From positions 124,001 through 188,000 of the forward strand of contig NZ_FNUJ01000001.1 of assembly GCF_900107925.1 (NCBI RefSeq): a stretch of 64,000 nucleotides of DNA. The letters are read 5' to 3'. Shown one piece after another: positions 17,663 to 26,409 of this stretch. The notes beneath the pieces were generated by a model. The model did no database searches and had not been told where the DNA came from. It worked only from the letters and a program-made list of their open reading frames with translations. This stretch comes from Amycolatopsis pretoriensis (GTDB lineage Bacteria > Actinomycetota > Actinomycetes > Mycobacteriales > Pseudonocardiaceae). A program made the translations under genes and the position numbers. Each line of letters starts with the position of its first letter. Position 1 is the stretch's first letter.

Positions 17663-20100
17663 CCAGACGCACCGCGCTCAGCCTTGGTGCCGCCCTCGGC
17701 CTGGCCGCCGTCGTCCCGTGGGAGGCGTCGGCTGCTCAGGTCACGCCTCTTCGGCCCGTCGCGCTCGGCGGGGTCCGGCTGCTGGAAAGCCGGTACCTCG
17801 CGAACATGCGCCGGACCGTCGCGTACCTGAAGTTCGTCGACCTCGACCGGCTGCTGCACACCTTCCGGCTCACCGTCGGCCTGCCCACCACCGCCGAACC
17901 GTGCGGTGGCTGGGAAGCGCCGGACGTCCAGCTGCGCGGCCACACCACCGGCCACCTGCTGTCCGGCCTGGCCCTCGCCGCCGCCAACACCCGCGACGCC
18001 GAACTGGCCGCGAAGAGCACCCGGCTGGTCGCCGCCCTGGCCGAGTGCCAGGCCGCGGCGCCCGCCGCCGGGTTCACCGAGGGCTACCTTTCCGCGTTCC
18101 CGGAGTCCGACTTCGTCAACCTCGAAGCCGGCAAGTCCGTGTGGGCGCCGTACTACACGATCCACAAGATCCTCGCCGGCCTGCTCGACCAGCACCGGCT
18201 GCTCGGTACCGCATGCGCCCTCGACGTCGCCCGCGGCATCGCGCGCTGGATCGACGCCCGCACCGCGCCCCTTTCGCGCGATGCCATGCAGAAGGTGCTG
18301 CACACCGAGTTCGGCGGGATGAACGAGGCTCTCGCGAACCTCTACGCCGTAACGAAAGACCCCTTGCACCTCACGCTGGCCCGCCGCTTCGACCACGACG
18401 AGATCTTCACGCCGCTCGCCGCCCGCCAGGACACCCTCGCCGGGCGGCACGCCAACACCGACATCGCGAAGATCGTCGGCGCGGCGGCCGAGTACGACGT
18501 GACCGGCGAGCAGCGCTACCGCACGATCGCCACGTACTTCTGGGACCAGGTCGTGCACCACCACAGCTACGTCATCGGCGGCAACGCCAACGCGGAGTTC
18601 TTCGGCCCGCCGGACCAGGTCGTCAGCCAGCTCGGCGAGAACACCTGCGAGAACTGCAACAGCTACAACATGCTCAAGCTCGGCCGGCTGCTGTTCCTGC
18701 AGGACCCGACCCGCACCGAATACCTCGACCACTACGAGTGGACGCTGCTCAACCAGCTGCTCGGCGAACAGGACCCGGACTCGGCGCACGGCTTCGTCAC
18801 CTACTACACCGGGCTGACGCCGGGGACCCAGCGCCAGGGCAAGCAGGGCGTGACGTCCGACCCCGGCACCTACAGCAGCGACTACGGCAACTTCACCTGC
18901 GACCACGGCACCGGCCTGGAAACCCACGTCAAATACGCGGAGAACATCTACTTCGCCTCGGGCGACACGCTGTCGGTCAACCTGTTCATCCCGTCCACAG
19001 TGGACTTCCGCGGTGCGTCGGTGCGCATGGAGACCGAGTACCCGTACGACGAAACCGTTCGGCTGCGCGTCGACGGCTCCGGCGAGTTCGCCCTGCGCGT
19101 CCGGATCCCTTCGTGGGTTTCACATCCGCGGCTGACCGTGAACCGCGTGCCGGTGGCCGCGACCCCGGGGCGGTTCGCGACGATCCGGCGGCGGTGGCGC
19201 GCGGGCGACGTCGTCGAGCTGCGCCTGCCGATGACCCCGCGGTGGCTGCCCGCGCCGGACAACCCCGCGGTGTCGGCCCTGACGTACGGCCCGCTGGTGC
19301 TCGCCGCGCGGCACGGGTCGTCGGTGCCGCCGGTCATCCCGACCGTGGACCCGCGCTCGCTGCGGCGGGAGCCCGGCCGGGCGGAGTTCAGCGTGGCGGC
19401 CGGTGCGGAGCGCCTGCGGCTGAGCCCGTTCCTGGACGTGCAGCACGAGCACTACAGCGTCTACCTCGCCGCGAAGCCGGACCGGCTGGCCCCGAAGACC
19501 GTGGCGGTGTACCCGCTCGGCGCGAACCTCGCCGAGTCGACGCGGCGCTGGCCGGCCGCGGTGCGCGCCGGCGGTGCCGCCGCGGGGGAGCGGGGGATCG
19601 AGCTGAACGGCGTCGACGGGCACGTCGAGCTGGCCCCGGGCCTGCCGGCGAACCTGACCGAGCTGACCGTGTCGATGTGGGTGCGGGTGGACGCGCTCGT
19701 CAACTCGGCGCGGGTGTTCGACCTGGGCTTCAACGCGCAGTCGTACTTCTTCCTGACCCCGCGCACCGGACTCGGCGTGGCGCGGTGCGCGATGAAGCTG
19801 GGCGGCATGGAGGCGGAGGACTACGTGGACGCGGCCGTCGCGCTCCCGGCGGGGGAGTGGACGCACGTGGCGGTGACCGCGGGCACGGGGCTGCGGCTGT
19901 ACTTCGGCGGCGAGCTCACCGGGGCGAACCCGGCCCCGAAGATGAGCCCGCTCCTGCTGGGCGCCACGCAGCTGAACTACCTGGGGCGCTCGCAGAACCC
20001 GAAGCACCCGTACCTGAAGGGCGCGGTCGCGGACTTCCGCCTGTACGGCCGGGCCCTGGGGGCCGCGGAGATCCGGGCCCTGGCGAACGGGGGTGCGTGA
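17659..20100 (+). CDS. Tat-exported GH127/GH146-like beta-L-arabinofuranosidase with LamG domain
   Basis: The protein has 813 residues with a Tat-type N-terminus (VTRRTALSLGAALGLAAVV). The DUF1680 (alpha/alpha)6 barrel carries TCENCNSYNML, giving the Glu331-x-Cys333 zinc pair. FTCDHGTGLE (Cys414) is at the nucleophile position. In characterised GH127/146 enzymes the nucleophilic Cys is followed by a second Cys; here it is Asp. Residues about 640-813 form a concanavalin/LamG domain (SMWVRVDALVNSARVFDLG). It probably removes beta-L-arabinofuranose from pectic or extensin glycans after the rhamnosidases act. It is the last gene of the operon. It contains one TCCACAGTGGA palindrome (18994). Confidence 0.82.
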   Translation: MTRRTALSLGAALGLAAVVPWEASAAQVTPLRPVALGGVRLLESRYLANMRRTVAYLKFVDLDRLLHTFRLTVGLPTTAEPCGGWEAPDVQLRGHTTGHLLSGLALAAANTRDAELAAKSTRLVAALAECQAAAPAAGFTEGYLSAFPESDFVNLEAGKSVWAPYYTIHKILAGLLDQHRLLGTACALDVARGIARWIDARTAPLSRDAMQKVLHTEFGGMNEALANLYAVTKDPLHLTLARRFDHDEIFTPLAARQDTLAGRHANTDIAKIVGAAAEYDVTGEQRYRTIATYFWDQVVHHHSYVIGGNANAEFFGPPDQVVSQLGENTCENCNSYNMLKLGRLLFLQDPTRTEYLDHYEWTLLNQLLGEQDPDSAHGFVTYYTGLTPGTQRQGKQGVTSDPGTYSSDYGNFTCDHGTGLETHVKYAENIYFASGDTLSVNLFIPSTVDFRGASVRMETEYPYDETVRLRVDGSGEFALRVRIPSWVSHPRLTVNRVPVAATPGRFATIRRRWRAGDVVELRLPMTPRWLPAPDNPAVSALTYGPLVLAARHGSSVPPVIPTVDPRSLRREPGRAEFSVAAGAERLRLSPFLDVQHEHYSVYLAAKPDRLAPKTVAVYPLGANLAESTRRWPAAVRAGGAAAGERGIELNGVDGHVELAPGLPANLTELTVSMWVRVDALVNSARVFDLGFNAQSYFFLTPRTGLGVARCAMKLGGMEAEDYVDAAVALPAGEWTHVAVTAGTGLRLYFGGELTGANPAPKMSPLLLGATQLNYLGRSQNPKHPYLKGAVADFRLYGRALGAAEIRALANGGA

Positions 20101-20306
20101 GCGCCGGTCGTCCGGGTAGTCCGGTGCGCGGTGCCGGCTCTCCACGGGTTCGTGGTCGTGGCCCCTTTGCCAGTCTCGACACACTCCGCGAAGCCGTCGT
20201 GTACGCTGGGTGGTGTCCGAGAGCATTTCGAGCGCGAGTGGTCGAACCTGCGCCGTCCTCGGCCCCAATCCGGCCGATGTCGACAGCCGAGGACGGGAGC
20301 ACCGAC

Positions 20307-20552
20307 ATGTCGTCGGGCTCGAACACCACCACACCACTTACCACCGGACGACGCTTGCGGCCGAAGCCGGCGGCACCCGCCACGGGACACGACGACGACC
20401 AGGTCGTGCGGCTCACGCTGGTGGTCGTCCCGCCGGAGACCGGCTCCGAAACCGCGGAGCAAGTCCTCGCGACCGCCGCGAGCGCGGACAACGCCGACGG
20501 CGGCGCGCACCTGCTCGCCTCCCGGGGCGGCCGCGTGCCGCTGCCCGCCTGA
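20307..20552 (+). CDS. Small hypothetical protein
   Basis: This 81-residue frame has ATG 20307 preceded by GGGAG at 7 bases; an in-frame ATG at 20277 would add 10 residues. The middle (VVRLTLVVVPPETGSETAEQ) could form a strand-helix unit. The N-terminus is Ser/Thr-rich and the C-terminus ends RGGRVPLPA. No signal peptide, membrane segment or known domain. A compact hairpin follows the stop at once. Coding potential is plausible from the ribosome site and hairpin, but function is unknown. Confidence 0.45.
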   Translation: MSSGSNTTTPLTTGRRLRPKPAAPATGHDDDQVVRLTLVVVPPETGSETAEQVLATAASADNADGGAHLLASRGGRVPLPA

Positions 20553-20556
20553 CCCA

Positions 20557-20573
20557 CGCCACCTCCGGTGGCG
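20557..20573 (+). terminator. Short GC hairpin after the small gene
   Basis: CGCCACC pairs perfectly with GGTGGCG around a TCC loop, beginning 4 bases after the stop at 20552. There is no T-run. It may be a terminator or an attenuating hairpin, because a ribosome site (AAGGA, 20581) follows 7 bases later. Confidence 0.45.
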
Positions 20574-20592
20574 TCCACGAAAGGATCGCCCG

Positions 20593-20814
20593 ATCACTGC
20601 TTCCACAGTGGACAGTTCGCTGTTCAGCCACCCCGTCGCCGAGGAACCCCGGCCCGGCACGCTCACCACACCTCAAGACGTCCGGTACGGCGGCCTGTTC
20701 CGCCAACCCGTGTACACCCCGGCACCGTCTGCCGACGGCGCGCCCGGACCCGGCCCGCAACGCCGTCCCGGCCCGGTGGCCCACGACCCGTCCGGCCGCC
20801 GCGCCCGTCGCTGA
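20593..20814 (+). CDS. Possible small proline/arginine-rich protein with non-standard start
   Basis: The frame runs 73 codons from an ATC at 20593, placed 7 bases after AAGGA (20581-20585). The only standard in-frame start nearby is GTG 20608, which is too far (22 bases) from that site. The sequence begins (M)ITASTVDSSLFSHPV, includes VRYGGLFRQPVYTPAP, and becomes Pro/Arg-rich to the end. It follows the 81-aa frame and hairpin and may share its transcript. No family recognised. It could equally be a non-coding leader for downstream genes. Confidence 0.25.
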   Translation: MTASTVDSSLFSHPVAEEPRPGTLTTPQDVRYGGLFRQPVYTPAPSADGAPGPGPQRRPGPVAHDPSGRRARR

Positions 20815-21003
20815 CACCGGTTCGGCCGCACACCCCGGGCTCACGCGGTGCGGTGCTGCAGACCTTGGACACCACACCGGAACGCAGGCGGTGACCAGCC
20901 GCCGGAACCGGAGCGCGTACGCGGTCAGCCGGTAAACCGGTGGTTCCGGCGACGCCCGGCACCTATCGTTTCGCCGTCGGGCGAAAGGCAGGGGGAAAGC
21001 GGG

Positions 21004-21645
21004 ATGCGGCTCGCGGGGGTGCGGTGGCGGGCGTCGGTCGGCACCGCGCGGCTGGACGGCGTCGATCACCGCGTCGTCCGCCCGCGGCGGCCGATCCGGG
21101 ACGCCGTCCTGGAGGAAGACCGGTTCGGGGCGCAGTTCGCGGTCGGCAAGGACGCGGCCGTGGACTTCGCCGCCGCCTGGTGGCTGGCCGCGCGGTCGCC
21201 GCACAGCCTCGTCCACCTGCCCCTGCGCGCGCCGGCATCGGCGGGCCGGCCGCTCGACCTCGTGCTCCTGCACCACCGCCTCGGGTTCCGCGTGTCGAGC
21301 TGGAAGGGGCTGCGGGCCCGGCTGTCCCCGCCCGCGGCGACCACCGTCACGCTGCCGCCGCGGCCGTTTCCCCTCTTCGATCGTGCGGACCACGAACGGT
21401 TCTTCCACCGCGACTTCCGCGACCACCTGAGGTACTCCTTCGCCGCGGACACCTTGTTCGTGATCGGCAGCCGGCGCGCTTTCGAACTCGCCGGCGAAGA
21501 GGTGCGCTCGCTCGTCGAAGACGGTCCCGCCCAGCTCGCCGCGGGTGTCCACTGGTGCGCGGAGATCGGCCTCGGTCCGTGGAAGCAGCACCATCGGAGA
21601 AACCCCGCCGCGCTGCTGCACGTGTACCACCGCGACCCGCGCTGA
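21004..21645 (+). CDS. Hypothetical protein, 213 aa
   Basis: ATG 21004 follows a purine-rich stretch (CAGGGGGAAAGCGGG). The protein is soluble and basic, rich in Arg, His and aromatic residues, with FAAAWWLAARSPHS near residue 55 and WKQHHRRNPAALLHVYH near the C-terminus. There is no signal peptide or membrane segment. I recognise no domain. It is followed 118 bases later by another unknown gene on the same strand, with no sign of an operon. Confidence 0.6.
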   Translation: MRLAGVRWRASVGTARLDGVDHRVVRPRRPIRDAVLEEDRFGAQFAVGKDAAVDFAAAWWLAARSPHSLVHLPLRAPASAGRPLDLVLLHHRLGFRVSSWKGLRARLSPPAATTVTLPPRPFPLFDRADHERFFHRDFRDHLRYSFAADTLFVIGSRRAFELAGEEVRSLVEDGPAQLAAGVHWCAEIGLGPWKQHHRRNPAALLHVYHRDPR

Positions 21646-21763
21646 AGAACCCGGCTGCCGCGCAGGACTGGACCACCCCTTAGAGACCCCTGGGGCAGCG
21701 CCGGAGAACCGGCACCCGGAGGTACGATCTGCCGATTCGCACCATCGTTGAAGGGTTCCTCCG

Positions 21764-22279
21764 TTGACCGAATCACTAGCGCAGCGGGTGAAAACGATCC
21801 GCGTCGTCAACGGCCTGCGCCAGCCGCTCCTCGCCGTCATCGCCCGGTACCCGGCGGAGTTCCTGGTGCGGCCCGGCGGTGAGCTCGAGATCCGCGAGAC
21901 GGCGCCGCGCGGCGGGTACGTCGAGCTGACCCTCGACAACGAGGAGCAGACCGGCCTGCGGATCGACACGGGCGAGTCCGCCACGACCGAGGTCTTCCTC
22001 GACGGGGAGCCGCAGCTGCTGCCGTCCGTCGTCCTGGACGGGACGCGCGAGGCGGTTTGGCGGGATGTCGAGGCCGCTTTCGGCAGCCTGCACGTCTTCG
22101 ACACCCGATCGGGGCCCCGGACGGTCCGGCTCGAGGAGAAGAACGGCACGACCACCCTGGTGGGCGCGGGCCGCGAGCCGATCCGGTTCGCCGGCGTCGG
22201 GGTGAACGACTGCCCGACCGAGCTGATCATCGAGACCGACGGGCTGCGCATCCGCGGTTCCCACGGCTCGGCTCGCTAG
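21764..22279 (+). CDS. Hypothetical protein, 171 aa
   Basis: TTG 21764 is preceded by AAGGG at about 10 bases; a GTG at 21790 (MKTIRVVNG) is the alternative but lacks a ribosome site. The protein is acidic and mostly beta, with evenly spaced strand-like segments (GYVELTLDNEEQTGLRID, then RTVRLEEKNGTTTLVG). It has no signal peptide or recognisable motif. The next gene starts 10 bases after its stop, so the two are probably co-transcribed. Confidence 0.6.
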   Translation: MTESLAQRVKTIRVVNGLRQPLLAVIARYPAEFLVRPGGELEIRETAPRGGYVELTLDNEEQTGLRIDTGESATTEVFLDGEPQLLPSVVLDGTREAVWRDVEAAFGSLHVFDTRSGPRTVRLEEKNGTTTLVGAGREPIRFAGVGVNDCPTELIIETDGLRIRGSHGSAR

Positions 22280-22288
22280 CCTGGGCGG

Positions 22289-23226
22289 ATGAGCGGACTG
22301 CCGGTGGCGGCCGGGCAGGTGGTCGTGCGGCGGTTCACCGCCGCGGACGTGGCCGAGTTCACCGCGTACCGCTCGGATCCCGAGGTCGCCCGGTACCAGG
22401 GCTGGGCCGCGCCGGTGCCGGAAGCGGACGCCCGGCGGCTCGTCGCCGAGTTCGCGGCCGCCGAAGAAGGCGCGCCGGGCTGGTTCCAGTACGCCGTCGA
22501 GGTCGGCGGGATGCTGGTCGGGGACGTCGGAGTCTGCTTGGCGGACAACCGGATGCAGGCCGACCTGGGGTTCACGATCGCCCGCGCGCACCAGCGACGC
22601 GGCTACGCGACCGACGCGGTCCAGGGCGTGCTGGACCGCGTGTTCGCCACCGGGGTCCGCCGCGTCTCCGCCGAGTGCGACGCGCGCAACACCGCGTCGG
22701 CGCGCCTGCTGGAGCGGCTCGGATTCAGCCAGGAAGGGTTTCGCCGCCGGCACACGTGGCTCAAGGGCGAGTGGACGGACGACCTCCTGTTCGGCCTGCT
22801 GGCCGAGGACTGGCACGGCGCCGCGGCCGGGCCGGCGATCTTCGCGTGCCGGCCCAACCTCCTGGTGGCCGACGTCGTCGCCAGTCTCGGGTTCTACGCG
22901 GACGCTCTGGGCTTCGCCGTGGGCTGGCGCTGGTCGGACCGCCGGGGCCGGTTCCTGCACGACGGCGAACCGCACGAACCGGGCACCGCGCTGGTCGCCC
23001 GGGACAACGTCCAGCTGATGCTGACCCAGGTCCCGGGCGCGCACACGACCCGCCTGCACCTCGACGTCCACACGGCCGCCCAGGTCGACCGCCTGTTGCG
23101 GGAGTGGCGCGAGCGCGGGGTGACGTCGCGGAACCGCCGTTCGTGCGGCCGTGGGGGATGTACGAGATGCGGCTGACCGACCCGGACGGGAACGTCCTGC
23201 GGGTCAGCTCGCCGCCCGCGTCGTAA
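22289..23226 (+). pseudogene. GNAT acetyltransferase-glyoxalase fusion, frameshifted
   Basis: ATG 22289 opens a RimJ/RimL-type GNAT domain (residues 1-170) with the acetyl-CoA loop near residue 100 (ARAHQRRGYATDA). A glyoxalase/bleomycin-resistance (VOC) domain follows from residue about 190 (PNLLVADVVASLGFYADALG). Frame 1 then degenerates and stops at 23176. The missing VOC end (EPPFVRPWGMYEMRLTDPDG, then NVLRV) continues in another frame to a TAA at 23226. A single lost base near 23120-23122 (GGGGTGAC where GGGGTCGAC would restore GVDVAEPP) explains this exactly. It may be a real mutation or a sequence error. Without it the protein would be about 312 aa. Confidence 0.8.
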
Positions 23227-23267
23227 CCGAGCGAGCTCCGTCCGGAGCCTTGACACCCACGCCCACC

Positions 23268-23300
23268 CATTCATACATTCGTCGTCACTTTGTATGAATG
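23268..23300. promoter_or_regulatory. Long inverted repeat ahead of the monooxygenase gene
   Basis: CATTCATACA (23268-23277) and TGTATGAATG (23291-23300) are perfect 10-base arms separated by 13 bases. The AT-rich site ends just before the ribosome site of the gene at 23313. It is a likely repressor operator; the TetR-type gene at 25803, last in the same gene run, is the obvious candidate. Confidence 0.6.
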
Positions 23301-23312
23301 GAGGTGGTCCGC

Positions 23313-24752
23313 ATGCGGCTCGGCCAAATCGCCGTCGTCCTCGGGGGCAGTGCCGCCGGGCTCTGCTCCGCCGGCGCCCTCGCGCCCTACTTCGACCACG
23401 TCGTCGTGCTGGAACGCGACGAACTCCCCGCCGGAGCCGAGCACCGGCGCGGGGTGCCGCAGAGCAAGCACCCGCACTTCCTGCTGAACTCGGGCCGCCG
23501 CGCGATCGGCGCTCTCTTCCCCGGCTTCGAAGCCGACCTCGTCGCCGCCGGCGGGTTGCACCTCATGCCGTCCATGGACGCCGCCTACCTCGACGGCGTC
23601 GGCTGGTCCGCCCGCAAGCGCAGCGCGATGACCATGGTCTACAGCTCGCGGATCCTCATCGAACGCGTCCTGCGGGACAAAGTGCGCGAACTGCCCAACG
23701 TCACCATCCGCGAAGGCGTCGCGGTCACCGGACTGACCACCCGGGACGGCGCGATCACCGGCGTCGACACCGACGACGGCCGCCTCGACGCCGACTTCGT
23801 CGTGGACGCCCTGGGCCGCGGGTCCTCCGTCGGCGCGTGGCTGGCCGCGGCCGGCTGGCCCGAACCGGAGACCAGGACGCTCGACGCCAAGGTCACCTAC
23901 ACCTCGCGCTGGTACGACCTGCCCGCGCCGCGGCCGGAGTCCTGGTGGTGGCGGCACCTGGTGATCATGCCGACGCCGGACAAGGGCGCGCACCCCGAAG
24001 AACACGACTACCTGGTCAACTTCTTCCCCGTCGAGGGTGACCGGGTCATCGCCTGCATGGGCTCGTGGGGCCTGCCGATGCCGCGCACCACCGACGCGTT
24101 CGTCGAGACGGCCCGCCGGGTGCGGACGCCGTTGTTCGCCGCCGCGATGGACCGGTGCGAGCCCACCTCGGAAGTCCACCTGACCCGCTCGACCGGCAAC
24201 AAGTGGCGGCGCTACGACCGCCTGCGCACCCCGCCGGCGCGGCTGGCGTTCGTCGGCGACTCGATCTGCGCGTTCAACCCGTTCTACGCCCAGGGCATCA
24301 GCTCCGCGGCCGGGTCCGCGCTGCTGCTGCGCGAGCACCTCGCCGACGCAACCCGGCTCGACGGGAAATCCGCCGCAAAGTTCCTTGCTGCGCAACGCAA
24401 ACTGCTGAACGTGCCTTGGCGGCTGGCGATGGCCCGCGACCAGGGGTACGAGTGCGCGGAGGGCACCGAGAAGCCGCCCGAGTGGCGGCGCCGGATCCTC
24501 GCCGCCATCTCGGCGCCGGCCTTCAGCCTCATCGTCGGGGCCGCGCGGGAGGACGAAGCCGTCGACGAGCACTTCGCCAAGGTGTTCAACCTCGACGAGT
24601 CGCTGGGGGAGATGCTGCGCAACCCGCGCGTGCTCGGCGGGCTCGTGCGCTACCGCGTCCGCGCCGCGCTGGGCCGGCACCGGGTCCCGTTCGGGTTCGA
24701 CGCCCAGGCCGAGCCGCCCGCCACGGACTATTCGACGGCGACCGCGCGATGA
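23313..24752 (+). CDS. FAD-dependent monooxygenase/epoxidase-like oxidoreductase
   Basis: The protein has 479 residues from ATG 23313, with GGAGGT 7 bases upstream; this is preferred to ATG 23298, which lies in the operator arm. The FAD-binding Rossmann start is VVLGGSAAGLCSAG at residue 9, followed by an acidic strand end (VVLERDELPAG). The second flavin motif is FVGDSICAFNPFYAQGIS near residue 310. The pattern matches squalene-epoxidase/LasC-like flavoproteins that oxygenate hydrophobic substrates. No partner reductase or biosynthetic cluster is visible. The stop overlaps the next ATG (ATGA), so it is coupled to the membrane protein. Confidence 0.78.
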   Translation: MRLGQIAVVLGGSAAGLCSAGALAPYFDHVVVLERDELPAGAEHRRGVPQSKHPHFLLNSGRRAIGALFPGFEADLVAAGGLHLMPSMDAAYLDGVGWSARKRSAMTMVYSSRILIERVLRDKVRELPNVTIREGVAVTGLTTRDGAITGVDTDDGRLDADFVVDALGRGSSVGAWLAAAGWPEPETRTLDAKVTYTSRWYDLPAPRPESWWWRHLVIMPTPDKGAHPEEHDYLVNFFPVEGDRVIACMGSWGLPMPRTTDAFVETARRVRTPLFAAAMDRCEPTSEVHLTRSTGNKWRRYDRLRTPPARLAFVGDSICAFNPFYAQGISSAAGSALLLREHLADATRLDGKSAAKFLAAQRKLLNVPWRLAMARDQGYECAEGTEKPPEWRRRILAAISAPAFSLIVGAAREDEAVDEHFAKVFNLDESLGEMLRNPRVLGGLVRYRVRAALGRHRVPFGFDAQAEPPATDYSTATAR

Positions 24753-25783
24753 GCCCGGCGTGCGGGCCGGACGCCGAAGCCGTCACCCGCGGTCTCGGCT
24801 TCGACTGCCACGACGTCTCGCCGGTCGTCTCGGTCCGGCTCCCGTGGGACCTCGCCCACTGGACGATGCCGCTGCTCGAACTGCTCGTCGTCGGCGGTGC
24901 CGTGTTCGCGCTGGTGCACGCGCTGCGCCGGTACCGCGCCGGTGATCCGGTCAACCTGGCGCTGTGGTGGGCTTCGCTGGTCTACCTGTTCGTCACCGAG
25001 CCGCCGCTGTACTTCCCGGAGTGGTTCGGGCTCGACCGGGTCTACGGCTTCATCTTCGCCCACAACGAATTCACCGTGCAGTTCATGGCCGACCGGCTGC
25101 CGCTCTACATCGTCGCGTTCTACCCGGCGTTCAGCCAGCTCGCCTACGAGCTGGTGCGCGCGCTCGGGATCTTCCGCGGCCGGGGCCCGCTCGCCGGGTC
25201 GGTGGCGGTCGCCTTCGTCTGCCAGGTGTTCTACGAGGTCTTCGACCAGCTCGGCCCGCGGCTGGGGTGGTGGGCGTGGAACCCGGGCAACCGGATCGTC
25301 AACCGGCCGGCGCTGGCGGCGGTGCCGATGACCAGCATGCTGCTGTTCGCGTCGGTTTCCTTCGGTGCCTTGACCTACCTGGTGGTGCGGCTGGCCGGCG
25401 GCCCGCGCCGCGGGTGGTCGCTGACCTGGCGCACGGTCGTGGCCGGCGTGCTCGCCCCGCCGGCGATGGCGATCGCGGGACTCCCGTCGAGCCTCTTCGA
25501 CGGCAACGCGGACGCGCAGGCGTGGATCCTCGGCGTCGAGCTGGGCCTGGTCTGGCTCGCGGGAGCGTGGATCATCGCCACGAACCGGGCCGACCGCCCG
25601 CCACCGTCGGCCTTCGCGCGGGTCTATCCCGCCGGCTACCTGGGTGGGCTGGCGGCGTTCTGGGTCGCCGCGGACGGCGACGGCCCGGCCGGGAGCGTTC
25701 CCTACGTGCTCGCGTGCTTCGTCGCGGCCGGGCTCGTGCTGGTCGCGCTGTACCGGAACGAGCGGGCCCCTGCTCCCGGCTGA
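24749..25783 (+). CDS. Polytopic membrane protein, function unknown
   Basis: The 344 residues contain about eight hydrophobic segments (for example LLELLVVGGAVFALVHAL, then VAGVLAPPAMAIAGL), with Trp/Pro-rich loops such as LGWWAWNPGNRIVNRPA. There is no ATPase or transporter signature. Its start overlaps the monooxygenase stop, implying joint function, perhaps housing or handling a lipid-like substrate. It resembles uncharacterised actinobacterial membrane proteins; I assign no activity. Confidence 0.72.
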   Translation: MSPACGPDAEAVTRGLGFDCHDVSPVVSVRLPWDLAHWTMPLLELLVVGGAVFALVHALRRYRAGDPVNLALWWASLVYLFVTEPPLYFPEWFGLDRVYGFIFAHNEFTVQFMADRLPLYIVAFYPAFSQLAYELVRALGIFRGRGPLAGSVAVAFVCQVFYEVFDQLGPRLGWWAWNPGNRIVNRPALAAVPMTSMLLFASVSFGALTYLVVRLAGGPRRGWSLTWRTVVAGVLAPPAMAIAGLPSSLFDGNADAQAWILGVELGLVWLAGAWIIATNRADRPPPSAFARVYPAGYLGGLAAFWVAADGDGPAGSVPYVLACFVAAGLVLVALYRNERAPAPG

Positions 25784-25802
25784 CACCGTCCGGTCGGGAA
25801 AG

Positions 25803-26405
25803 ATGGGCCGCATGGGGCACCACGGCTGGCGGGGCAACCCACCCGGCACCGAAGACGAGGCACGCCGCCGGATCACCGACGCGGCGACGGCGTGCCTCGA
25901 CCGCGTCGGCCTCGCCAAGACGTCCCTCTCCGACGTCGCCGCCGAGGCCGGGGTGACGCGGCAGACCGTCTACCGCTACTACCCGGGCCTCAACGACATC
26001 CTGCGCGCGGTCGCCCTGGCCGGCGTCGAGGAGTTCGCCGGGCGGATGGAACGCCACCTGACGTCCTTCGCCACCGCGGTCGAGGTCGCCGTCGAATCGG
26101 TGGTGTTCGCGGTCCGGACGCTGCCCGGCGAGCCCCACCTCGGTCTCCTCCTGCAGGCGGGCGAGGCCGACTTCTTCACCGAAGCCGTGCTGTCACCGCT
26201 GGCTTTCTCCTACGGCGCGAGGATTCTCCGGAACGTGCCGGTCGACTGGGCGGCCGCCGGCGTCACCGGTGACGCGGACTTCGAGGGACTGGCCGAAATC
26301 CTGATGCGCCTCTTCCAGTCCTACCTGCGCTACCCCTCGTCGCTCACCGAAGACGGGATCCGGGCGCTCGTCCGGCGGTGGATCGGGCCGGCGCTGCGCG
26401 GGTGA
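25803..26405 (+). CDS. TetR-family transcriptional regulator
   Basis: The protein has 200 residues from ATG 25803 (ATG 25812 also possible). The N-terminal helix-turn-helix is typical: KTSLSDVAAEAGVTRQTVYR followed by YY. The rest is an all-helical ligand domain. It lies 19 bases after the membrane protein and faces the convergent SDR gene, whose stop is 4 bases away. Likely represses its own three-gene unit through the inverted repeat at 23268; this is inference. Confidence 0.85.
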   Translation: MGRMGHHGWRGNPPGTEDEARRRITDAATACLDRVGLAKTSLSDVAAEAGVTRQTVYRYYPGLNDILRAVALAGVEEFAGRMERHLTSFATAVEVAVESVVFAVRTLPGEPHLGLLLQAGEADFFTEAVLSPLAFSYGARILRNVPVDWAAAGVTGDADFEGLAEILMRLFQSYLRYPSSLTEDGIRALVRRWIGPALRG

Positions 26406-26409
26406 CGCC

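Noticed and set aside
20307..20814. RiPP (lanthipeptide or lasso) precursor genes
   Set aside because: No modifying enzyme, protease or transporter of such pathways is nearby and the C-termini lack typical core features.
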